Positions 34,301 through 42,439 of a stretch of 64,000 bases of DNA are shown in pieces. The stretch is from an uncultured Prevotellaceae bacterium (GTDB taxonomy: Bacteria > Bacteroidota > Bacteroidia > Bacteroidales > Muribaculaceae), in NCBI GenBank assembly GCA_900317325.1, contig ONGE01000020.1, forward strand, positions 1-64,000, in the 5' to 3' direction. Position 1 is the stretch's first letter; the number at the start of each line of letters is the position of its first letter. The notes under the pieces were generated by a model. That model worked only from the letters and a program-made list of their open reading frames with translations, did not search any database and was not told the origin of the DNA. The translations under genes were made by a program, and so were the position numbers.

Positions 34301-34909
34301 ATGAATATGAAAAGGACAATACGATTAACGGAAAGTGATTTACATAATATGGTTAGAACTGCCATCAATGAGGTGTTGGACAATATGGATGATACCGAAA
34401 AGGCTTATTGGTTAATGCAGCAGAGAGAACAAAGGCCAAACACCAAGAGTAAAAACCCCGTGAATTATAGACAGCAATTTGCACAGACATTCAACAATGA
34501 AGTTTATCCTGAAGGTAATTCGCAAGTAGGGACTAATTGGCCTGAATATAATGAGGGCGGTAAATTTAGAGTCACCAACCCAAACGGTTCTTATGCTTAT
34601 GGCGGTGCTGGTGTTGACGATAATGGAAACTTCAGAGCGTGGCAGAACGGATTTACAGCACCATCGCAGGGTAAACCTTGGGGAGACGCGATTGAAGGCG
34701 CAAACTTCAATTATTACCAAGGAAGACCACAGAATGGAACTAACGGTTTTAGTCAGAGTATTGGCACGGGCAATAAGGGACAAATGCAACCAAAAGATGT
34801 CAATATGCACCCACAATTCCAACAGATGGCGAATAAAGGCCGTACAAGATACAATCAAATTCAGCAGAAATACAATCAGCAAAGGCAATCGCAGCAGCCT
34901 CAAGGATAA
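34301..34909 (+). CDS. Hypothetical Asn/Gln-rich protein with N-terminal LTESDLH tag
   Basis: A 202-residue protein. Residues 4-30 form a tag (RTIRLTESDLHNMV, then RTAINEVLDNMD) shared with the neighbour at 33649. The rest is rich in N, Q and G and looks disordered (about 40-202). ATG 34301 and ATG 34307 are both possible. The IS1595 transposase stop is only 6 bases past this stop codon, so the insertion boundary is very close and the C-terminus may be truncated or replaced. Confidence 0.6.
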   Translation: MNMKRTIRLTESDLHNMVRTAINEVLDNMDDTEKAYWLMQQREQRPNTKSKNPVNYRQQFAQTFNNEVYPEGNSQVGTNWPEYNEGGKFRVTNPNGSYAYGGAGVDDNGNFRAWQNGFTAPSQGKPWGDAIEGANFNYYQGRPQNGTNGFSQSIGTGNKGQMQPKDVNMHPQFQQMANKGRTRYNQIQQKYNQQRQSQQPQG

Positions 34910-34915
34910 TCTATT

Positions 34916-35890
34916 CTAAGCCGCAACGCACAATCTAACCTCACTCCAACGGACAATCAAACCAATTGACTTGGCAAACATGTGGGCGAATCTCTCTGAT
35001 TCGTCCATTTTTCGTGTATTCCAACGATACACTGCCTCATCGATGTAGCCTTGCAGATGCTCGTCGCTGACATCATGGTAGCAACCCGTAATCATCCTAC
35101 GGAAATGCGACCAAAAACCCTCAATGGTATTGGTGAATATGTCCCCATTCGCGTACTGTTCAGCACCGTGATTAACGATGGCATGACCATAACCCAACTT
35201 GGTCAGACCATTATAGGCGTTCAACTCATCGGTAATAACCGTTGAACCCTCAGCAACGAACTGCTTGATAATGGGCTGCAATGTGTCCTTGTCGGTCTTC
35301 TCCACAACGAACGCGTGGACATAACTCATGGGAATTACGTCACCCTTTTCGTCTTCGATATAGGTACGCTCCATCATACCGAATACGGGGGTCTTGGTCT
35401 TGGTTGAACGGCCTTGGGTATGGGGCGTTCTCATGGATTTGTGCTTCCACTTCTCCTTGCCACCGATGTACACCTCATCGCACTCGACAACGCCCTCAAA
35501 GGCTTCCGCATCGCTCTGAGGATAAAGCAAGCGGATTTTCTGCAACATATACCATGCGCTTGCTTGGGTGATATCAAGGTCACGGCTCAACTGATGAGAG
35601 GAAACGCCCTTCTTATGGCTGCTGATTAGGTACATGGCCACGAACCACTTGATAAGCGGTAACTTGGTATTCTCGAAGATTGTGCCCACGAGACAGGAGA
35701 AGTTCTTGAGGCAGTGGTTGCAACGGAAACGTCCGTCACCACGCTTGGAGCAATGATGTGCGCCACAGTAGGGGCAAACCACGTCACCGTCAGCCCAACG
35801 TGACTCGATGATGGCCTGTTGGCACTTCTCCTTAGTGTTGAAGTAAGAAGTGAGCGAGATAATGTTATTGAACTTTGCAAAGTTAATCAT
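34916..35890 (-). mobile_element. IS1595-family insertion sequence transposase
   Basis: A 324-residue transposase that appears intact. It has an N-terminal zinc ribbon (CPYCGAHHCSKRGDGRFRC), a helix-turn-helix (GVSSHQLSRDLDITQASAWYML) and an ISXO2-like DDE domain with VECDEVYIGG, ITDELNAYNG and NTIEGFWSHFRRMI. Terminal repeats are not obvious: a weak resemblance (ATTCT-AGC) exists between 34913 and about 35975, so I do not define the ends. Confidence 0.9.
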
Positions 35891-35976
35891 GCCAATATAC
35901 CGTTTTTGTATTAAACTAATGCAAAGTTCGCGACTTTTCCAGTAAATCCGGAATATTTTTAGCTAAAGAATGCTAG

Positions 35977-36010
35977 AAAACCCGCAAACCATGTAAGATT
36001 CGCGGGTTTT
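35977..36010 (-). terminator. Terminator after the zinc-ribbon membrane gene
   Basis: Stem AAAACCCGC/GCGGGTTTT, 14 bases past the stop at 36024 on the reverse strand. Confidence 0.8.
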
Positions 36011-36012
36011 AG

Positions 36013-36036
36013 TGGGCCAACAGCTATATCATTGCC
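36013..36036 (-). repeat. Perfect 24-bp inverted repeat, right copy
   Basis: Pairs with 33581-33604. Here it covers the last four codons and stop of the zinc-ribbon gene and 11 bases beyond. Confidence 0.8.
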
Positions 36037-36461
36037 TTAACAAGTGTATTTTCGAATTCTTTACTTCGCTTTTCACAGTCATTGCAGTATTTAACAAACC
36101 CAAAAATGATTTCGTTCTTTTTACTATACATTTCGTAATGTGCTGTATATTGATCGTCGGTAACGATTTTTCCGCAAACTGGACAAACAAAACCGCCGTT
36201 TTCAATGGCCTTCTTCTTATCTATGTAAACTTTAAAGTCTTTTTCTCTACGAATGTTCTCATTGTGTTCTTTTGTTTGACTGATTGCAGTATATATAATC
36301 CAAATAATGAAACAAACGAGAGAAATAAGTAATATACTCCCTATACTGAAATTTTCTGGATGACTTGTATCTTCTTGCGCTTCATGCATATAAACAGATT
36401 GAGCCAAAGTAAGACTACTAGTTTCCAAAATTGAAAAGACAAAGCAAATGACTTTTTTCAT
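36024..36461 (-). CDS. Exported or membrane-anchored zinc-ribbon protein
   Basis: A 145-residue protein: a signal-like N-terminus (MKKVICFVFSILETSSLTLAQ), a second hydrophobic helix (about 42-62), a basic stretch, then a metal-binding module with CPVCGKIV and CNDCEKRS (about 90-130). Start chosen at ATG 36461. The function is unknown. It is part of a reverse-strand string of AT-rich genes from 39842 down to 36024. Confidence 0.6.
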   Translation of the reverse strand: MKKVICFVFSILETSSLTLAQSVYMHEAQEDTSHPENFSIGSILLISLVCFIIWIIYTAISQTKEHNENIRREKDFKVYIDKKKAIENGGFVCPVCGKIVTDDQYTAHYEMYSKKNEIIFGFVKYCNDCEKRSKEFENTLVKAMI

Positions 36462-36507
36462 GTTCTTTGTTTTATGGTGGAATAATAATATGTAAATAGT
36501 TGCCGAT

Positions 36508-36729
36508 TTAAAGTTCTGAATGATCATTATCAGAATCGCGGTCAAACACACCAGGAATATCTTCTGCTACTCCAGCGGGGCAGATATAATAATGCTCGTA
36601 GAGAGGGACATCTTTATAATGATGCTTGAGATTATATTCAGCAACCTCTCGTGAGATGAATGTAGCACAACAGAAGTCGCTGCCATCAGCTTCTACACAT
36701 CTGATTTCGTATTTCCTTTGATCTTTCAT
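36508..36729 (-). CDS. Small hypothetical protein
   Basis: A 73-residue acidic protein. The ATG at 36729 overlaps the stop of the upstream frame-shifted gene by the ATGA arrangement, so it is translated in the same operon. Two adjacent cysteines (DFCCATF) and a CPAG motif are present but no clear metal site. I do not recognise it. Confidence 0.55.
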   Translation of the reverse strand: MKDQRKYEIRCVEADGSDFCCATFISREVAEYNLKHHYKDVPLYEHYYICPAGVAEDIPGVFDRDSDNDHSEL

Positions 36730-37081
36730 ATTTCGTACATTTCTTGAAGGTCTGAGTAAAAGCCGATAAGTTGACGGCGCAGCGTGTGGTCATCTACGGG
36801 GATATCACCGTTCTTAATCTGCATAATGCACTCCGAGAGATAATCGGGCGGTGAAGTCTTAACGAGGAGAGCCAATATTGTTGCATCCTTTTATGGGGGA
36901 AGTCACCATAGCCCAGAAATTCCCACAAGAAATAGATGGGCGTTTTCAATGGCTCCAACCAGGCGGCAACAGAATGGTTCAGTTCCTTGTTCATTCCTTC
37001 AGTCCTTACCATTTTGTCTTGTTGTTCGCAAATCGAACTAACAATTTTTTTCAGCCGTTCTCTACTCGGTGTATCACTCAT
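36726..37081 (-). pseudogene. Hypothetical gene with a single-base frameshift
   Basis: The first frame reads from ATG 37081 through GYGDFPHKR and then turns to nonsense ending at 36794. A second frame takes over at about 36890 (ILALLVKTSPPDYLSECIMQ) and continues to TGA at 36726, which overlaps the next ATG. Adding one base in the AAAA run joins the two into a protein of about 118 residues. Either a recent mutation or a sequencing error in a homopolymer. Confidence 0.65.
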
Positions 37082-37096
37082 ATTAAATTACAAATA

Positions 37097-38818
37097 TTAA
37101 AATCCCATAGATTCATAATCAATATCTACACCTGGATAATCGCCTTCTGTACCATCTGTCAAAGCATCCCATCTATCACGACCATAATCATTGTCATCAT
37201 AGCGTTCAATGGGATCTTTTATATTAGGTATAAGGTCATAATAGTAAGAGAACCAGTAAATATCCTCTTTTATTTGACTCAACCTATTATTTAGGCCAGT
37301 TCTAGAGTCTTCTGCTGATATCAAGTCAGTAAAGGCTGTATCAAATATTTTAAGATTAGGTAATGTGATTCTTTTGAGGTCCTCAGCGGAATTATTCAGA
37401 CTTATTTTGAACCAGCCAAACTTAATCTCTTTAATTAAATCTTCAGTGCCGATACTATTGATTGCAACAATATCTAATTCTTCATCATATAATGAGCGAA
37501 GGTGAACAGAAGTATTGTTATCGTCGATCTCTTCTCCTGTGAAATAAAAGCCTGCTTCTGGATGGGTTATGAAAATATACTCTGCGGGTAAAATAATTCT
37601 TTCGTAATTTCTTATACCAACATAGTGTCTGATTTTATAGAGATTCCTATTGTCAACAACTACAGGTATTTTCTTTTCCTCTTTATAAAGGAGAAAATCC
37701 TTTTCAATTATTTCCACAATATCATAGAATGGAATCTGCTTACCAGTTGATATCTGAATGGATGAAACTTTTCGATCATTATTATTGTTCTTTGCAAAAA
37801 TAATACTATCTCCTTCAATCTTTACTAATCCATCAATCATTGAATCAATAGGGATATTATAAAGGTATATTTTTTTGTTATCTTCCCATCTGATATTAAT
37901 TCTGCAAATAGACCCTTTTTTAAACTGATAACGTTTACCTTTCTCATTTCTTTTAATCGTTTTTAGATTCTCGTCGAGAACTAACCAACCACCTATACCT
38001 TTATTAAACGTGTAATCATGAATGTAAATGCCATTCCATTCATCAACACATTGTGAGAATCTTTCCCATTCCCCACCAAGAAGGAAAATAAATAATTTCT
38101 TTTCCTTGTTATATTGAAAATCTGAAAATCCACCAAATATCAGTTCCCCAGATGAAGAATACAAATCATAGACTCCACTGTAATCTGTAGCATTTGAATG
38201 ATTATCATGGTATAGCATTTCACCGTTTCTACCTGCTAAAATGAAATTATCCTTAATTTTGAAACAGTCATATTTTGCCTTTATGATAATCTGCCCATCT
38301 TTATTCATACATCCCCATGTGCCATCCAAAATATTACTAAAGAATGTCCATGTTGAGTATTCACTTCCATCTTCACCATTGTAACCGAAGAAGATGAAAT
38401 CATTATTTCTTTGAAGGTGCTCATACATAGAAGAAACTATTTCGGTTCCATCATCTCCTAAAATGCCATATAATCCGGTCATATTGTTCTTTACGATTTC
38501 TCCAGACCACTTTAATGGAAGTCTTTTTGAATACTTCGTATCAACAATAATCTTCCCTGATGTATCAAGAACTCCCCAACTGTCATTGACTCTAACATCT
38601 ACAAAGCCATCTTCCCTCAATGAAATTTCATCAAAGATTATGGGGATTGTTATTGCTCCTTCACCATCTATAACTCCAACTTTGCCATTTTTCGAGACCT
38701 TTATTTTCTGCTGGATTATTTCAGCAGTATCATAGATTGGTTTAATAACAATGTTTTCATTAAAATCCTTAAAACCGATCTTATTATTCTGTATGAATTG
38801 TCTTAGATTGAATTCCAT
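37097..38818 (-). CDS. WG-repeat protein
   Basis: A 573-residue protein with several WG-type repeats in the N-terminal half: KNGKVGVIDGEGAITIPI, DSWGVLDTSGKIIVDTKY, MTGLYGILGDDGTEIV and GTWGCMNKDGQIIIKAKY. No signal peptide is seen, so it may act in the cytoplasm or depend on another route. WG-repeat proteins are common beside small unknown genes in Bacteroidetes accessory regions; some are suspected immunity or binding proteins. The C-terminal acidic region is unrecognised. Confidence 0.7.
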   Translation of the reverse strand: MEFNLRQFIQNNKIGFKDFNENIVIKPIYDTAEIIQQKIKVSKNGKVGVIDGEGAITIPIIFDEISLREDGFVDVRVNDSWGVLDTSGKIIVDTKYSKRLPLKWSGEIVKNNMTGLYGILGDDGTEIVSSMYEHLQRNNDFIFFGYNGEDGSEYSTWTFFSNILDGTWGCMNKDGQIIIKAKYDCFKIKDNFILAGRNGEMLYHDNHSNATDYSGVYDLYSSSGELIFGGFSDFQYNKEKKLFIFLLGGEWERFSQCVDEWNGIYIHDYTFNKGIGGWLVLDENLKTIKRNEKGKRYQFKKGSICRINIRWEDNKKIYLYNIPIDSMIDGLVKIEGDSIIFAKNNNNDRKVSSIQISTGKQIPFYDIVEIIEKDFLLYKEEKKIPVVVDNRNLYKIRHYVGIRNYERIILPAEYIFITHPEAGFYFTGEEIDDNNTSVHLRSLYDEELDIVAINSIGTEDLIKEIKFGWFKISLNNSAEDLKRITLPNLKIFDTAFTDLISAEDSRTGLNNRLSQIKEDIYWFSYYYDLIPNIKDPIERYDDNDYGRDRWDALTDGTEGDYPGVDIDYESMGF

Positions 38819-38916
38819 TGGATGATATAATTACTGATTCTACAATTAGTATCGTCTCATAGTTAGACCAGAAGTGTGTCGGTCCATTATCTAATGGGCG
38901 CTTCCTTGATAGAGGC

Positions 38917-39087
38917 TTAAGGCACTTGGTCTATGAATCGGACTATATTATTATCCATGTCAAAGTTTTTCTCTTCGTCAGGATAATAGTATTTCATATA
39001 ACACTTTAAGCACAAAGAGCCAGTATCATTTCTATCTTCTATTTTCCTGCCACAAAACTCGCAGTGATCAAGACCTAAAAAATTCAT
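38917..39087 (-). CDS. Small zinc-ribbon protein (56 residues)
   Basis: A short gene from ATG 39087 to TAA 38917: MNFLGLDHCEFCGRKIED, then GSLCLKCYMKYYYPDEEK. Two CxxC pairs (residues 9-12 and 26-29) are spaced like a treble-clef or rubredoxin-type zinc knuckle. It lies between two reverse-strand genes and has the same codon style, so it is probably real. Its function is unknown. Confidence 0.6.
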   Translation of the reverse strand: MNFLGLDHCEFCGRKIEDRNDTGSLCLKCYMKYYYPDEEKNFDMDNNIVRFIDQVP

Positions 39088-39125
39088 TTTTACTAACTAT
39101 TTAAAAACGTTTTAACGCGTGAAAC

Positions 39126-39842
39126 CTAGAAACGTATTCCACAATCATATCGATATTCAGTTTTTTCATCAAATGGAACAATGTCTGTGATTTTGTTGTT
39201 CTCTATTTTGATTTCTGAAAACTCGCGTATAAGGCCGAAGAAGTTACTCCAATAACAGCATGAAATATAGAACTTGCCATTACTTTCTCTAACTTCTGGA
39301 GTAAAATCAAATTTTACTATATTCTCCATAATACTTAGCCTATCTTCTTCATTAAGGGTCTTAATCTTGTGCATATCTTCTTTTACGAACAAGTAATCAC
39401 GAGCATCATAGATGGCATGACCAAATAAAGGTAAAGCACGCCACAAATTATGAAGTAGGTTTGCTTGCCATGCGCCCATACATGATTGTTCTACTTGAAG
39501 ATGGTTAAAGATATTTTCATCATTACCACCATTGGGGAGCGAAATCACAAGACAACTTTTATCTCTTGGTACTTCTGGTTTGACTATCTCAACAATAAGT
39601 CTTCCTTCTGGAAGATTAATCTTATCAAGGCATTTTAATAATGAATCATATTCTTGTTTATAAACCAAAGCGCCAAACTCTTCAGCAATAGCTATATAAT
39701 CTGCTGCAGCATTTTGCTCCCGTCCTTGAATAATAGCATGATACGCTTTTAAAGCTTCTAATTTCTTAATTTTTTCAACTTCTAATTTCAAGTGACGTTC
39801 ACGATCTATTTTCTTACGTTTGAATATATCAAATAGTCCCAT
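39126..39842 (-). CDS. Hypothetical protein
   Basis: A 238-residue soluble protein beginning MGLFDIFKRKKI, a common opening for Bacteroidetes proteins of unknown function. An N-terminal helical part (about 10-75) is followed by an alpha/beta domain with NLWRALPLFGHAIYDARDYLF. ATG 39842 is chosen over the alternative start two codons upstream. It is probably the first gene of the string 39842-36024. Nothing visible indicates a catalytic role. Confidence 0.6.
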   Translation of the reverse strand: MGLFDIFKRKKIDRERHLKLEVEKIKKLEALKAYHAIIQGREQNAAADYIAIAEEFGALVYKQEYDSLLKCLDKINLPEGRLIVEIVKPEVPRDKSCLVISLPNGGNDENIFNHLQVEQSCMGAWQANLLHNLWRALPLFGHAIYDARDYLFVKEDMHKIKTLNEEDRLSIMENIVKFDFTPEVRESNGKFYISCCYWSNFFGLIREFSEIKIENNKITDIVPFDEKTEYRYDCGIRF

Positions 39843-39920
39843 ATTCAATACTTAGTTAATAATTAATTTAAATATTTGAAATTCAATGAGTTATTTTAAC
39901 AATATATAACTGATAAAACA

Positions 39921-39950
39921 AGGAAAATAGGGACGGTTCTTTTGATGTAA
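39921..39950 (+). repeat. Perfect 30-bp inverted repeat, right copy
   Basis: Reverse complement of 33169-33198. It is also the start of repeat R1. The core GGGACGGTTCTTTTG resembles motifs I associate with REP-type elements of RAYT transposases, but no such transposase is in the window. Confidence 0.9.
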
Positions 39951-40190
39951 AATCCGCCACTATCAGTAGGCGGCTTCTGCCAAAGAACAACGGCAAATAT
40001 ACACATTATTTCACAATTGTGCCCATTTTGCTTGCATTTTTTTACTCCAATACCCTTAGTAATGCGTTATTGTCATGTATTTTGTGGTTGTGAATGTCTT
40101 AATGGTACATATTTGGTCGTTTTAGGGGCTTTATGTCTGACTTTAAGGTTGCTGCAATGGGGTAAGTTCTTCAGCTTGGATGAGCCCACC
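39921..40190 (+). repeat. Diverged direct repeat R1 (about 270 bp)
   Basis: Aligns by eye along its length with 41744-42035. Shared blocks are GGGACGGTTCT, CATTATTTCA, TTTGCTTGC, ATGGTACATAT and CTTGGATGA. It lies downstream of the TIR gene's 3' end. The 40017-40214 open frame within it is a chance frame. Confidence 0.7.
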
Positions 40191-40359
40191 ATTACCTCCT
40201 TATCTTGTTTATAATCACTCCCTAACCTATTAAATAATTGAGTTAAGGACTAAATATAAATCATAATTAGTCCCTAACATATTTGCTAGATCTAGATTTT
40301 TAGTGGACAGCAATAGGAAAAAATACATTAAATAATCGAATAACGATTATCATCTATTT
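40191..40359. other. AT-rich spacer between repeat R1 and the TIR gene end
   Basis: Contains an imperfect hairpin GTTAAGGACTA/TAGTCCCTAAC (40242-40278) and an extra TCCCTAAC at 40219-40226. No gene is seen. Confidence 0.5.
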
Positions 40360-41640
40360 TTACAATACACTTCTTCTATAACTTCTCAATATCTTATGAA
40401 CTAATGCCAGCAGCGAACAATCGTCATCATAATTACGCACCTCAATGTCCCTAAACATAAAAGGCGGAGTTTGCCGAGGTTCCTTGGCAATAATGAACAA
40501 GTCTGTGTCGGCTCCACGTGCAATACCAGCTTCAATACAGGTATTAAACCTGAATATCTTATCTTTGTTGACTTTTCCGTTGTTGACCTTTCCTCCTACT
40601 TCACAATTCAAGCATTGTTCATCACCTGTAATATCTGCAATCATAACATATGCGCTGCGAATCCTGTCAATTATCTGCTGTTGGAGGCTACCTTTATTGA
40701 TGTCTTCACCCAAAATGCAATGCGTGGCCGTAACAACACCAGCTAGATCTCTAATCAGTTCATTGATGGATTGCCTTCTACTGTCCAGATTGGTTGCAAA
40801 GAAGACATGTGGTGTTTTAGGCCGCTTCACTGTCAACAGGTTGATGTGATTCAATAGCTGTGTATCTTCTATGCTTTCGTGATCCGTTATCCTCAAGAGT
40901 GGATATTCAAAATCTTCCAAGTTCTCCACACGGGCATCTGCGAACAAAACACCTGGCAATCCGCAATCTTGTGCTTTGCAAATCTCGTCCAGGATATACC
41001 GAGATGTGTTAGATTCACCTCTGTAGGGCAATATTCCCACATAAGCCCCACATGTTTGCATAATTCGCCTTATACGGTCATCTTCATCATAAACACTGTT
41101 GTTTCCGGCATCACCGATGATTCTATATCGTTTCCGCTTGAGTTGGCGAAATACCGCATTGACTAAGTCCTGCTCCTCCTTTCTCCACGAGTAACTGACA
41201 TATACGTCTTTCTCCTGGCGCATATTTTCGGAACTACCATAAAGAGCAGCCAATATACCAAAGAACGCAACAGGAGATAGTCCTTCTTTGCAGTCAATCC
41301 ATTTATAATTGTTGAAGAATCCGGGCAGTGTACAATCATCTATTACGATGGGAATAATTGCTTTTAGTTCTTTGTTCTTTTGAAGGTCTCTTGCATAACC
41401 ATACTCATCTTGCACCCATGTTGAGTCGCATGAGTTCTTGGACAATACCACGATGAATGACTCGCTATTACCTATGTACTTTGGCAAGTCAGACAACAAG
41501 TGAGTATTCGATGTCAATTTCTTTTCATCGTACCATATATGAAACCCGGCCTTCTCAAGCAAGCTATGCAGTTTGTTCGTGAAATCAATATCCAAGCTGG
41601 AATGACTCAGGAAAATGTCGTATTTCTTATTTCTAGCCAT
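40360..41640 (-). CDS. Multidomain TIR protein (putative defence protein)
   Basis: A 426-residue protein. Residues about 4-125 are a TIR domain (YDIFLSHSSLDIDF, FHIWYDEKKL, SFIVVLSKNSCDSTWVQDEYG); the glutamate in QDEYG is at the usual catalytic position. Residues about 145-265 look like a second TIR-type fold (DVYVSYSWRKEEQDLVNAVF). The third domain (about 280-420) resembles nucleoside deoxyribosyltransferase-like or TIR-like nucleotide-binding folds (YVMIADITGD..., FNTCIEAGIARGADTDLFII). Bacterial TIR proteins usually degrade NAD+ or make signal nucleotides in anti-phage systems; that role is inferred. ATG 41640 is the chosen start. Confidence 0.8.
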   Translation of the reverse strand: MARNKKYDIFLSHSSLDIDFTNKLHSLLEKAGFHIWYDEKKLTSNTHLLSDLPKYIGNSESFIVVLSKNSCDSTWVQDEYGYARDLQKNKELKAIIPIVIDDCTLPGFFNNYKWIDCKEGLSPVAFFGILAALYGSSENMRQEKDVYVSYSWRKEEQDLVNAVFRQLKRKRYRIIGDAGNNSVYDEDDRIRRIMQTCGAYVGILPYRGESNTSRYILDEICKAQDCGLPGVLFADARVENLEDFEYPLLRITDHESIEDTQLLNHINLLTVKRPKTPHVFFATNLDSRRQSINELIRDLAGVVTATHCILGEDINKGSLQQQIIDRIRSAYVMIADITGDEQCLNCEVGGKVNNGKVNKDKIFRFNTCIEAGIARGADTDLFIIAKEPRQTPPFMFRDIEVRNYDDDCSLLALVHKILRSYRRSVL

Positions 41641-41761
41641 GATGCTTGTATTTTTTAATCTTTGAACTATCAATCAGTTCTCTCACTAACTCCTCTAATT
41701 CCATCGCAGTTCCATCCCACAAATCACTAATACCGCAGTCATAAGGAAAAACGGGACGGTT
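41633..41761 (-). pseudogene. 3' remnant of a gene upstream of the TIR gene
   Basis: An open frame ending at TAG 41633 overlaps the TIR start by 8 bases. It encodes VFPYDCGISDLWDGT then MELEELVRELIDSS and is cut off at its 5' side by repeat R2. The overlap looks like a genuine operon junction, so a partner gene may have been lost when the repeat arrived. Confidence 0.4.
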
Positions 41762-42035
41762 CTATTGACGACAATCAATCATCATCGGTAGGAAGTCTTA
41801 CACCAAAGAATGATTGCAAATTTAGTCATTATTTCATAATTACACCCAGTTTGCTTGCTTTTTTTCACTTCTATATTCCAAGATAAGTTTTGGATATGTA
41901 TCTTTATGCTATTGATCGTTTTTATGGTACATATGGCGCATGTTTCAGTGGTATTTATGTTTCAGTGGTATTTATGCTTCTGTGGGATGCTTGGAAATGG
42001 CACAAGTCGTTCCGCTTGGATGAATTGCCAGAATT
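41744..42035 (+). repeat. Diverged direct repeat R2 (about 290 bp)
   Basis: The counterpart of R1. It includes a 17-bp tandem duplication (TGTTTCAGTGGTATTTA at 41941-41957 and 41958-41974) absent from R1, and runs directly into the comM fragment at 42016. R1 and R2 bracket the TIR gene. Confidence 0.7.
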
Positions 42036-42312
42036 TTCGCGAAATGTGCTGGAAGTGATGCGTCAGCCGCTGGAAGACAGGATAATAAGTATCAGTAGGG
42101 CGAAGTATTCAACCGAATATCCAGCCTCGTTCATGCTGGTGGCCAGCATGAATCCGTGCCCGTGCTTTCGATCAAACAATTAAAACAACTTTCTATTTGT
42201 AAACAACTGATTTATCTGAGATTCCTGATAGACATCCTCATGGGAACACTCACCCGACTCCCTCATCCATCAGATGCTCGACCGCCCCACCTACCTCGGC
42301 ACCAGCCTATAA
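42016..42312 (+). pseudogene. Decayed comM fragment, copy B
   Basis: Bases 42016-42165 correspond to comM 31730-31879 with no gaps. I count 30 differences in 150 bases, all synonymous: all 50 codons give the same residues ([14 protein letters not shown]...MNPCPC). Then follow a junction stretch (42200-42235) shared with copy A and a comM terminal piece CTCGACCGCCCCACCTACCTCGG to 42312. The middle third of comM is missing. Confidence 0.85.
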
Positions 42313-42332
42313 TACAAAAAAACGGGAGTACT

Positions 42333-42377
42333 ACTTCAGATTTTCGCTGAATTTTTGAAGTAACACTTCAGATTTTC
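42333..42377. repeat. Direct repeat ahead of the DUF4143 gene
   Basis: ACTTCAGATTTTC occurs at 42333-42345 and 42365-42377 (32-base period), upstream of the promoter at 42411. It may be an operator. Confidence 0.45.
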
Positions 42378-42410
42378 TCCATTTTTCTTGCGGGTTTTAC
42401 AGTTCCTTCG

Positions 42411-42418
42411 TACATTTG
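42411..42418 (+). promoter_or_regulatory. -7 promoter element (TACATTTG)
   Basis: Exact TAnnTTTG, 21 bases before the ATG at 42440. Confidence 0.6.
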
Positions 42419-42439
42419 CGGAAACTAAATGCAGATGCT

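Noticed and set aside
35878-35885. Reverse-strand TAACTTTG as a promoter for the transposase
   Set aside because: It lies inside the first codons of the transposase gene (the codons for Asn-Phe-Ala), so it is probably a chance match.
34913-35975. Defined terminal inverted repeats for the IS1595 element
   Set aside because: Only a weak ATTCT-AGC resemblance is visible and no target duplication can be fixed, so I gave the transposase gene alone.
40017-40214. Small forward open frame in repeat R1
   Set aside because: The frame is not kept in the homologous repeat R2 and it has no recognisable start context.
42016-42312. Diversity-generating retroelement template repeat from the comM copies
   Set aside because: There is no reverse transcriptase and the differences from comM are synonymous and not limited to adenines.
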